Below are positions 48,701-58,426 of a stretch of DNA of 64,000 nucleotides, piece after piece. The notes beneath the pieces are model-generated. The model was not told the DNA's origin. It searched no databases and saw only the letters and a list, made by a program, of their open reading frames with translations. Numbering within the stretch: the stretch's first letter is position 1; each line of letters begins with the position of its first letter. The position numbers and the translations under genes are program-made. The stretch is from Gnetum montanum (Eukaryota; Streptophyta; Gnetopsida; Gnetales; Gnetaceae): positions 137,476 to 201,475 of the forward strand of contig MNCI01030879.1 of assembly GCA_015680685.1 (NCBI GenBank), given 5' to 3'.

Positions 48701-49888
48701 AATATGTCAATAGACAATCCATGAAGCAAGAGAGCGTGATCATTCTTGCATGGAATCCTAACTAGATGGAACGGATGGGGCATCGGAATAGACGCAATGC
48801 CGCTACCCTACTGGCATTCTACTAATTTCTTAGATATGCCGAAAGGCATACTACTGACCCCTCAGAGATGCCGCTACAATGGCCACTTTGTAGTTGCAAC
48901 TCCTGGGGTAAACTTCTTCACTTAGGGCCCCAAGGAAACTATGGTTACCCATGGCCTTGGTGGTCTCCACCCATCGCCGCTACGAGACTCTGGCTTAGTA
49001 GATTCATTTGACTGGTTCTTTTCCCTGTTGATTGGATGAGATGAATCTAGCTGTTGACAGTGAACTCCTGAACTGTAGCATTAACAAAGGGACCCTTGCC
49101 TCTTTCTATGGTCCCTTCTCTGTGGCCTGTGCTCTCCTTTTCGCTTCGGGTGGCACTTGTTTCAACAACCTCCCTAGCGATTAGGATGATTGCTTTTGCT
49201 CTATGTTCTTTGTTATGTTTTGTAGGTTACTTGCTATGATAACGTTGTTCAAGAATGTATTCATTAGGAGGCGAGGTATCATGGTGTTCTGAGGTGGCTG
49301 CTCAGACTAGCCTGACTACTTGGGAATGCAAATCCTACCTTTTTTACCTCCATCAGACAACTAATTTCACTTTCTCTTTTCTTTATCTTTACAACCGCCC
49401 TTACCCTCTCCTCCTATTTGTATAGAATGTGAACGTACAGGAAGTCTTTTGCACATGATAAACATCACATCCATGGATTGGTGTAACAAAACTCGCTTCA
49501 TGGAAAGCATCTATAATTCAAAAAAATGGGCAAAGCTAGGAAAAATGGATGAAACACAACTCATCCGGGCCATACGGGCATAGCACAACTCATCCGTGCA
49601 AGCCCCGCATACACAGTATAGCAACGTAACCTCTCGGGAAAACACCCACAAGAAGATGCCTAATAGCATGTTTGTGAAAGTTTCCTGCTCATATGCTTGA
49701 GTCTTCCCTGAACCTCCCTCCCTCACTACTGTAAGATCCCTCCTATGCTCCTTATGCCCCCAACCTTTGCACTTCCAGGTTTGATAGAGCGACATCTAAG
49801 CAGTTGCTAATAGACATTGTTGGTGTCTTTACCTCTATGGTGTTTTATTTTCTTTGTCGACGTCTTTTGGGCAAGCCCTTTAAACATC
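48701..49888 (+). other. Element D 3' non-coding region
   Basis: GC-richer than the Athila-like parts, with words such as GCCGCTAC recurring at 48800-48980. I see no coding domain or RNA gene. Confidence 0.5.
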
Positions 49889-49904
49889 AACAAAGAGGGG
49901 CCAT
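49889..49904 (+). other. Element D polypurine tract
   Basis: CAACAAAGAGGGGCCAT directly precedes the 3' LTR and would serve as plus-strand primer. Confidence 0.75.
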
Positions 49905-51111
49905 TGAAACACCATGAACTTTTGAGGCCTCAAGGGTTCAGCAAAGTCTCGAGGCTTAGGCAAGGATTTGCAACAAGTTGCATATCTCAGCAAGTTTTCT
50001 CTATTTGGCTAAGGGCCAGCTACGCTACGCAACTCAGCGTAGTGGACTTTGGGAGAATAGAACGAAACAAGGGATGCGCAACAACAACACTTCAACTTCG
50101 CAAGTTAGCCTTGTGCAAAACTTTAATTTTTGTGTGCTATGCTACATTACGCTATGTAGCGTAACATAGTGTAGCGCAAGTAGCACAGTCGATACAACAA
50201 GGATAACAAAATTCAAGCAGTGGTAGTCATTACGCTATGATACGCTTTCTAGCATATCACAGCGTAATCGCAGAACAATTCATTCAACCCAAGAGACAAA
50301 CTCAAATAAACTATCTTCTTAAGGGGTAGTTATGCTATACTACGCTTCAGAGCGTAATGTAGCGTAATGCCACAAGCTTCAACAACAACACATTGAGTAA
50401 ACGACATTTTGTGGGCCCAGGGCACGCATCATTTAAACTACGTTTTTCTCCTAACCCTAATCTTATAAATACCCCAGCGGATAATGTTGGCAAGGGTTGG
50501 CATTTTTTGACAGTATTGGCAAAAAAAAGATTGGCGAGATAATGAGAAGAGCATCAACGGTGACAGAGAGAAGCTTTTGACTAGAGATTTCAAGTTAGCA
50601 GAGATTTTGCTTCGAGCCTAACTCCCTTGCACCTAAATTGGCTAGAATAGGGTAGATTGGCCTTTGCTTGTTTTATCTCTGAATAGCTTCTTGCTCTCGG
50701 CATGCACTTTGTCTAAACCGAAGTCCGCTTGCAATCATTGTATTCAACATATCTATCTATAAGTTTAATCCGATCGTACATTCTCCAAATTCAATTTGTT
50801 GCATTTTACTTACATTGATTTTATAATCATTTTGCATTGTTTACACCATTATCACTATCTTCAAGATTCAATCTTAGAGCAGATCTCATTTTCCTATCAA
50901 TCAATATTGTACCTTCACATTGAAATCATCATTTTGTGATCCGATCATTACAAAATTTACTGATTAAGTAAGTCCCTGTCTGATCAACAAGACCATTCAG
51001 GGCACCTCGGGTTCATTTTCTCCAACACGGCCCTCGCACAAATCTAGGGTTGGAACTATGTACATGGAAATTTTCTCGGTGTTTCCAGCAATTTCCATTT
51101 TCATTATTACA
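49905..51111 (+). repeat. Element D 3' LTR
   Basis: 1207 bases, TGAAACACC...TTACA. The TACGC/GCGTA palindrome array at 50020-50380 is better kept than in the 5' LTR (for example TTACGCTATGTAGCGTAA at 50147). TTATAAATA lies at about 50463. The last 60 bases differ from the 5' LTR by an indel. Confidence 0.9.
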
Positions 51112-51116
51112 GTACC

Positions 51117-53000
51117 TAGAAGGAAGTTTCCAATCAAGCTACCCTAACTTATCTTTCTAAAGATTAAGCAAGATTTGAAGGAAAATAAGAAGGTGAGGAA
51201 GACACTCCCCTTCTCATGTCTCATCTAAAAATTATGCAAATAGGAAGGGATCATCTACTATTCTAATGAGACTTCTAGAATGACCACTATAGCATCATGG
51301 TAAGAAATGATTAAGGAGAATCCACCTCTAAGACTTTGAAAAGAAACACCAATTGCTATTGCTAGAATTAAAGAGGTAAGAGAATTTCAGCAAGTACCTA
51401 GTCAAGGTTCAATAGATTATCATTCTATCATGAGCAACTTAAATGAAGTTACACACATTATGAGTTGGTAGCAAGATAATCTTTCTAGTCTATTCTTTGC
51501 CTAACAAATTCAAGAAACTGTCCTAGAGAACCCTACCATAAGAAGAGTTGCAATATCCCTACCATCAAAATGGATGCTATAGATCTTGAACAATGTTACA
51601 ACTTTCTTTGTGATGTTGAAAGTGGGGGAAGGAGAAATAGTGGTGATTATGCCACAAAAGAACAAAAGACAAAAATGGAGTTTATGGAAAATTGCATAGG
51701 GAAGCATTGAAGGTTCTTAAAGCACTGATACTAGACTTCGTTGCAATGGAAAACATCTAGATGGTTGTAGAAACTAGTTCAAGGGGTATGAATATAGCAT
51801 AGCATGAAAAAACATTGGACAAACTAGTGGATGTTAAGCAAAAAATTTTGGATTTCTTTAACATTCCAAAAGATATAGCATTAATATAGTTTACTTTGAT
51901 CAAGACAAGGGGAAAACTTCTAATCATGGAATACAACTTTGGGAGGCCACAACATTTAATTAACAACTACTAGCTAAAGTTACTTAGCTAAGAGCCTGCT
52001 TATTTGATTCAATTATTCATCAAGAAAATTTGACAATAGATAAGACCTTCAAGCAACTTAAGGTTAAACAATAAAAGATTAAGTAGGAGAAGAATAGTGT
52101 CACCTAGGATGCATCTTTAATGGAGGCACTACTGAATGGTGTAAATAGGTATCTTATCAAGCTGCACAAAGAAAATAAGAAGTTGGCCAAAAAGAATAGA
52201 AGATTTCATAATGTAGAAAAAAAAAGGAATAACTGGAAGACTACCTTAGAGACTAGTAGGAGGAATTGATGACATTAAACATGGACATGCAAAGATTGAT
52301 GACAAAGAATCGAAATCTCTCAATAGAGAAGGTAAGTGTAATAAGACAACAACAATTAAGATCACCACTTGAAAGAATGAGGCCTTAACCACAAGAAATC
52401 AAGAATCACTATAGGAACTAGGCTGGCATGTAAAAAGCTATTAATGAAAAGAAGATTTGATTAGCTAAATAAAAAAATGAATGAAACCCTTAAATAACTC
52501 TAAGGTGATGCATGATAGCCTATCTTCAATGGAATCAATGTCTATAATAATGCCGAAATTCACAAGGACCTATGAATCAAAGAGATAATAGAATATACTT
52601 GTTGTAGAAGAATTAATATAAGCTTCATAAAAAGGCATGATAAAAATTGGAAATAGCTAGTGTAGAGCTTGAGGTTCTCAAATCAAAATTTGAGGATGAA
52701 AGAATTGTATCTGAGAACTTGTCCAAGAGGATAAGAAATTACTAAAAGTTGCAAAACATGGTAAAGGCATTCAACATTGAATGCGAACAATTCATCATCT
52801 AGTTTGTAAATGCTCATAAGATGTTTCATACTTTGACTTATCCTTGGGACATGTTTAGAATTGTAACTCTAGATGAATTAGACTAGATTATTAATGATCC
52901 TAGAACCAAGGAGGAGAATATGAGGACCTTGATAGATGCATTTAAGTAAAGTTAATAGTAGCAACCACACTAGTGAAGCCACAACCCACACTGAAGCATA
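51117..53000 (+). pseudogene. Element E extra frame, C-terminal half
   Basis: Directly after D the text resumes with KFPIKLP, the counterpart of KKFPINLP in A at 20540. It runs through a middle part and a Lys/Glu/Leu-rich coiled-coil part (51960-52900) to about 53000, always parallel to A 20540-22600. Many stops and small indels. It supports the view that the frame is an old component of this element group, present before A and E diverged. Confidence 0.6.
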
Positions 53001-53337
53001 AGGAGCCATAGGAGCCACCACTACCTAGTACAACTGAAGGCATATGCCTCAGTTTACTTTTTGTACATGTTAGCACAAACTATTTTTTTTGTAATGTGTT
53101 TAATTTTATTAAGTAAAAAAATGTAAACACTTGAATTATTTTTGTAATGTGTGGTGTTGCGACACCTCTTCCAATCCCCTTATTCTTTCCTATGTGTGTA
53201 CTTTGTAGGGTTTGGCCTATGTGGAGACATCTTAAAGGTCAAGGAGATATCTTGTTCAAGATTTGGGACTATGAGGAGACATCTTGGTAGAATTAAGACT
53301 TCTCAAAGGAGACGTCTCCCAAATTGAGGAGACATCT
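53001..53337 (+). other. Possible U3 fragment with GAGACGTCTC-type palindromes
   Basis: After E's extra frame comes a stretch with repeated GGAGACATCT and a full GGAGACGTCTCC palindrome (53225-53335). This looks like the palindrome array of an LTR U3 region, placed where E's 3' LTR should start. No TATA box or LTR end follows; gag-like sequence begins at once. The LTR is thus either truncated or joined by deletion to another remnant. Confidence 0.4.
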
Positions 53338-53860
53338 CAAGGGATAGTTGAATCATATGGCTAGATATGAATAATATTTCCAAGTTTGAAGGAGACTTTG
53401 CGAACCTTCTATGATTCTTGTGCCCTTCAAAACATTGATAACAAATTGAAAAAGTAGAAAATCTTTCCAATGATACTTATCAAAAAAGTTGAAAGTTAGT
53501 ATTGGTTCTTAGAGCTGGAATTAGAAGATAGAGTATGATATTGAAGTTGTTCTATGACAAGTATCAAATATACTTTAGAGTGTTTAACTTGAGTAAACAA
53601 ATCCAACAATGAAAATAGGATAATTATGAATCCCTTGATGTAGCCTTGGGCAAGTATTATTCTTTACTTTACAGATATTGAGGTCATGAATTTACTTAAA
53701 GAGAACAACTTTTCCATATTATAGATGGACTCAAAGATAAGACCAAAGAAACTCTTAGAGTCTATGCCAAAGGAAAACTTAGAAATGAAAGCCCATTGTA
53801 TTTAAAGATTAACTAATCAACTGAAAAAGGAGAAAGACGTTATTAATTATAAAGCAACCA
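53338..53860 (+). pseudogene. gag: Athila-like gag remnant
   Basis: LDMNNISKFEGD at about 53365 and a PMILIKKVES block near 53470 match the capsid region of F gag. A stretch corresponding to about 15 residues is missing after FEGD. Stops are frequent. The N-terminal gag part and any primer site are absent. It may belong to E or to a separate remnant. Confidence 0.7.
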
Positions 53861-54413
53861 CATTTCCAATTTACATACCATCTCATTGATAATAGAATGA
53901 GATGTGAGTTTACTTGTAAGAATCTTGATTTAGAAACTTTAAGTTATGGGTTTGATTCTAGTGGATAGTGTTGAGTTATAAAGTTCTACAAAAGTTTAGT
54001 ATTTGCTATCCACCTATTACATATAGTCATATAGTTATAGTTTTAACAACCCTCCAAATCTATATGTGAATATCACAAACTAATTTTTATTATAATTTAA
54101 AACTTGCATGTGTTAAAATAATAGAGTATTATAACTAGTGTTTGCTACATAGTACTTGTATATATTAGCATAGCTAGCTAGGGTGGAAAAGTATGCAAGT
54201 TACACTTTAATAAAAAGGGATTTAATATTCTCTCAAGTATTTTTAAGATACATAAAAAAGAACTATGTATACTTCTATGTGATTTAATAAACAAAATAAA
54301 CTAATTTAAACTTAATTTACTAAGCTTATATTAAAGTTAGTTTTCAATTAGTTAATTAAGTAAATAAGCTTGATTGAAATCTTATTTCTTTTCAATTTAT
54401 TTTGGTTGAGAGG
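53861..54413 (+). other. AT-rich stretch without recognised content
   Basis: AT-rich with no frame, RNA gene or repeat that I can recognise. It lies between the gag remnant and the minisatellite block. Confidence 0.5.
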
Positions 54414-54419
54414 CTAACT

Positions 54420-54535
54420 TGTCTCATAGGATAGGAGGTGGCAGGGGGAGGAGAGGGGAGTGTATTTGTTGCCCTCCATGTTCTCATAGGATAGGGGGGA
54501 GGGGGAGTGGATTTTTCGCCCTCCATGTAATGTAC
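54420..54535 (+). repeat. Two-copy G-rich repeat
   Basis: TCTCATAGGATAGG followed by a G-rich run and GCCCTCCATGT occurs twice, about 60 bases apart, at the left edge of the minisatellite. Confidence 0.75.
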
Positions 54536-55390
54536 CACGTGCAGGGGAGCCAAAGAGTCACTGCAGGGGAGCCGAATTTGAAAAGTCAAAAAGCCAAAGA
54601 GTCATTTCAAGGGAGCTAAATCTTTATTTGATTGATGCCCCTCGACCCTTGGGCTCCCCATTCATCTCTTTGTATTTTCTCATGTTCATGCATCACATGA
54701 AGGAAAGCCAAAGAGTCACTGCAAGGGAGCTGAATCTCTATTCAATTGATTCCCTTGACCCTTGGGCTCCCCATTCATCTTTTCATATACTCTCATGTGC
54801 ATGCACCATGTATAGGGAAGTCAAAGAGTCATTGCAGGGGAGCTGAATCTTTATTTGATTGCAAGGGAGCCAAAGAGTCACTACAGGGGAGCCAAATCTG
54901 AAAAGTCAAAAAGCCAAAGAGTCACTGCAAGGGAGCTAAATCTCTATTTGATTGATGTCCCATAACCCTTAGGCTTCCCATTCATCTCTTTGTATTTCAT
55001 CATGCACATGCACCATGTGCAGGGGAGCCAAAGAGTCACTGCAGGGGAGTTAAATATGAAAAGTTAAAAAGCCAAAGAATCACTGCAAGGGAGCTAAATC
55101 TCTATTCAATTGATGCCCCCTGACCCTTGGGCTCCCCATTCATCTCTTCATATTTCCTCACATGCATGCACCATGTGTAGGGAAGTGAAAGAGTCACTGC
55201 AGGGGAGTTGAATCTCTATTCAATTGATGCCCTCGACCCCTAGGGTTCCCATTCATCTTTTTGTATTCTCTCATGTGCATGCACCATGTGTAGGAAAGCC
55301 AAAGAGTTATTTTAAGGGAGCTAAATCTTTATTCAATTGATGCCCTTGACCCCTAGGCTTCCCATTTGTTTCTTTGTATTCCCTTACACG
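54536..55390 (+). repeat. Minisatellite of about 115-base units with 45-base steps
   Basis: About six units share AGCCAAAGAGTCACTGCA, GGGAGCTAAATCTCTATT, TTGATGCCC, TTGGGCTCCCCATTCATC and CATGTGCATGCACCATGTG. Unit lengths are roughly 159, 117, 204, 158, 115 and 97 bases. The longer units contain one or two extra copies of the roughly 45-base AGCCAAAGAGTCACTGCA sub-unit. Small frames across it are products of the repeat. Confidence 0.85.
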
Positions 55391-55399
55391 TAGGCCCCG

Positions 55400-55610
55400 A
55401 CGTGGGTAACTAATGAATATTTATTATTATAAATGATGGGTAATATTGAATAGTTATTATTATTATAAATGGTGATGGTTACGATTACAGTAATAATGAA
55501 TATTTTTTATTATAAATAGTGGGAAATAATGAATATTTATTATTAATAAAAATGGTGACAGTTACGATCATGGTGATGATTAGTGTGATGATAGTTTTGG
55601 TGTGGTACAA
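55400..55610 (+). repeat. AT-rich repeat (TTATTATTATAAATGGTGATGG type)
   Basis: Repeated AATGAATATTTATTATTA and AAATGGTGATGGTTACGAT words, three to four imperfect copies. No gene. Confidence 0.7.
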
Positions 55611-55639
55611 TATTTATAGATATTGAACTTGGGCATTTT

Positions 55640-57319
55640 CTTACAAGATTAAGAGGTGAAATATTGGAATTTGTGCATTTTCGAAAACATGGATCCTGCT
55701 GCTATTCATTCCAATAGAGAAGGCAAAGAACACTCTCTTCAATATCAACAACAACAATCATCTACTGCAACAAATAATACAATTCATGGAGGTCATGGTA
55801 GTGGGCATGCATGTGGGCATGGCCAAAGAAGAGAACGACCATGGATTATAGAAACTAAAAATCCAGAATCAATGAATGTAGAGGAAAAAAGATGATTTCT
55901 AAAATGAGAAGCAAAATGACGTGAACGAGAATGAGAACTAATTCTACGAAATTCAGGAGTATGTAATTTATGCATTTTTTAATATTTCAAAAAAAATATT
56001 TATCATAGGGAAATCTTCTCATTTTATTTACATACTTACATTGCATATATATTTTAAGGTTACATCAACTTCAAATCCCCTCTCATCACTTGGAAATTCA
56101 TCCAATGCAATGATCCACATTATTGATACCAATAATGTAAATAATCAAGAAGAAATGCAGGTTGGTGTTTGTCCATACTCATGTTGGTAAATAGTTTAAT
56201 TCAATTTTTAGTTTAAATTTTGAAAAAAAATTTCAAGACATTAGAAATGCATCTATACTTGTTCATCAAGCAACATCTGTTCCAGAAATCACACACGAAG
56301 AAGAACAACAATTGCAAGAAGATTAAGAATAACTACATTATAGTGAGAGTGAGCACTGAAAGAGGAAATGTTGACAAGAAGAAAATTCATTTCATTGAAT
56401 AAATAAAGCTACAAATGTTGTCAGTGCACCAACAATGGAAATGCCTTCTTCAAAACATATTCAGTCTTTCCCAAGATTGCAAAAGACAAATACAGAAATT
56501 GCTCAAGCAATACATAATTTTAATACTGTAGTTAGAAGTTTTGCAAATCCACATTCCTACAATGTATGCAACAAAATGTTTCTTAGCATATTATTGGATT
56601 CAACCAGAAGTAGAGGACCCACATGCAATAAGTGCATTAAAGAAAAGAAACATAATATTTTTGACAATTTTGGTTGTGAAATCAAATGATTTTCTATTGA
56701 AAATAACATGGATCCTGGTATTCAACCACCTATCCTAAGCTATTTTACTAAGGTTGAAGAAATGTTAATTGCAAAAATCAATCCCATTTTACAAGTTATA
56801 CATGGAATTGGTGGACAGTTCAAGTATAAAGGTCACATAATTAGCTTTGCTCAGGATGTCACACAAATTACTAAAAGACTTCCTCTTAGAATTAAAGAAA
56901 TCCCTTTTTTGATATTGAGAAGAGTAGATCAAATGGGCACTGAGTATAATTTCATTGTCAACAAGAGATGGGTTTATGAAGCTTTGATTTTGAAGAAGGC
57001 AAATGGTCCATACTATCGAGATGTTGAGATCGATATGCATGCATTAGATGATGTTGCTGATACCGTTGATGTTAACATCTTCCATAGCATTCCTTACATT
57101 CCATTTTTAGAAAAGGATGGAGAAATGAGATTGCAATTTCAAGGTCCTTTACTTTAGACAAATGATGAAAACATTATCGGTCACACATCATCAGTTACAC
57201 AACGTGTTGGAATTGTAAGAAAGGAAATTGATTGAATAAAAGCATAGATGCATAATCCATCATTGTAGGATTCAAATGTTGCTTAGTGTCCTTCCATGTC
57301 TGATTCTCCTATTAATGAG
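55640..57319 (+). pseudogene. Helitron replicase remnant, N-terminal region
   Basis: Helitrons encode a Rep-helicase protein for rolling-circle transposition. At 56550-56690 a C-x2-type Cys cluster (CNKC) precedes NNMDPG at about 56700, and 56708-57157 is open for 149 residues with EEMLIAK, IGGQFKYKGHIISFAQDV, LPLRI and FNVNKRW-like spacing. This is the region N-terminal to the Rep domain in plant Helitron proteins. Pieces at 55690-55970 (Arg/Glu-rich, ending in a short Cys motif) and 56240-56540 look like further N-terminal parts, partly split. The Rep and helicase domains are missing; the sequence stops at the F insertion (57319). Confidence 0.75.
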
Positions 57320-58286
57320 TGATGAGATGCGATATCACATGAGTCACGATATCGCGTACGCGATATCACGGCTGTCGCGATATCGCATCCCATGCGATAT
57401 CGCATACACGATATCACGGTCCGTCGCCAAATCTATAAATAAGAGGCGGGACTCCCCTCATTTCTAATCCTAGGCTAGAAGTAGCGAAGCTCTGGCAGAT
57501 TGATCACCCCAGAGATAGAATACTTTCCATGTGCCTACAGTAGGAGTCCCCCAAGTGAACGGTTCTTTATTCGAGCAGCTTTGTACCTGAACGTAAGTTG
57601 TGTATGGTAATAAAGATGAGCTTTGTGGATAAACCTTGTAGTACATGGATAGGTTTTATTTCATGTTATTTGTTACCTGTTGTTAGCGTGGCATGAGTAC
57701 GACTTGGTTACGAGAATTGACGAATGTGTACGGCTAACCAAGGAATCGGCTACTCATCGCGATTAGATTCTCTCACCCTTATCTCCTAGAACATGGGACA
57801 AGTATGACTTGATTACGAGCATCTATGGATGTGTACGGCTAGTCAAGGAATCAGCTGCTCGTCACACTTAGGCTAGTTAGGTGCCTTAGTACGACCACTT
57901 CGAGCACGTGCGTTACATGTGGTGATCCCAGTAACAATTAGCATTTGGTAGCCACAGTTGCACAGTTCAGGATGTGTACGGTAAGTGGGAACGGATGTTG
58001 ACACTAGTTAATTTAGACTTAGGATCTTAGTTAGAGTTAGGTAGTTTCTCAACCCTTTGCTCTTAGTATAGAAGACAAAAAATCATAAAAGACCAAAAAA
58101 ATCATATACCTTGAACTTACTTAACCATACACCATGACAACAATAAGTAAGTTTGGGAAGACAACGAACAATTAACCCCAAGTGTTCCATGGGGCATTTA
58201 GGCATTTAGTCTGTGGAGTTTGACCAGATCGCGCGTGCTACGCTCATTTTGCATGGTTGAGTGTAGGGGTACCTTACCACTCATCA
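57320..58286 (+). repeat. Element F 5' LTR
   Basis: 967 bases, TGATGA...TCATCA. Six GATATC sites at 57331, 57348, 57362, 57379, 57396 and 57410 are spaced 14 or 17 bases apart. TATAAATA follows at 57434-57441 and AATAAA near 57609. The U5 part matches B and C LTRs in reverse orientation. Confidence 0.93.
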
Positions 58287-58287
58287 T

Positions 58288-58305
58288 AGGCACCGTTGCC
58301 AGGGA
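58288..58305 (+). other. Element F primer-binding site, tRNA-Asp type
   Basis: AGGCACCGTTGCCAGGGA, with one change (A for T) at the first base compared with the tRNA-Asp complement. Confidence 0.85.
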
Positions 58306-58426
58306 CTAAGTGTTTATGCACCGAATAGAACATAAGGGATATCACTCACATAATTGTGAGCCTTAACAAACCTTTGGGTTAATCAGATAAAATTTATATA
58401 ACAGTGAAAATAGCACACCAATCAAA

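Larger units (their letters stand above)
35223..51111 (+). mobile_element. Element D: Tat/Ogre-like retrotransposon with an antisense gene
   Basis: D is about 15.9 kb with LTRs of 1203 and 1207 bases starting TGAAACACC and ending TTACA. The flanks ATACC (35218-35222) and GTACC (51112-51116) differ by one base. Internal order is primer site, gag-protease, antisense multi-exon gene, RT, RNase H, second (archaeal-type) RNase H, integrase, long 3' part, purine tract. The double RNase H is the hallmark of the Tat lineage, which includes Ogre. LTRs, primer site and proteins are unlike those of A, B, C, E and F. Confidence 0.9.
1..53150 (+). mobile_element. Element E: old Athila-like Ty3/gypsy element, the host of the nest (discontinuous)
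   Basis: The remaining parts are 1-3489, 23712-24444, 34300-35222 and 51117 to about 53150, roughly 7.2 kb in all. They are one element because the sequence resumes across each insertion in the order seen in element A: pol, 3' non-coding region, TATA-bearing leader, then an extra coiled-coil frame. The extra frame lines up with A on both sides of the D insertion. No complete LTR is visible; the left end lies outside the window and the right end is unclear (see 53150-53335). E is the most degenerate copy, which fits its being the oldest layer. Continuity is inferred from homology to A. Confidence 0.7.

Noticed and set aside
55656-55895. Possible host gene (His/Gly-rich 79 residues)
   Set aside because: It sits just upstream of the Helitron pieces and its Arg/Glu-rich end fits a Helitron N-terminal part; nothing marks it as a separate gene.
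57331-57415. GATATC array as a possible CRISPR-like or satellite array
   Set aside because: Spacers are 8-11 bases and themselves repeated; the position in every LTR of the family upstream of TATA shows it is part of the U3 region.
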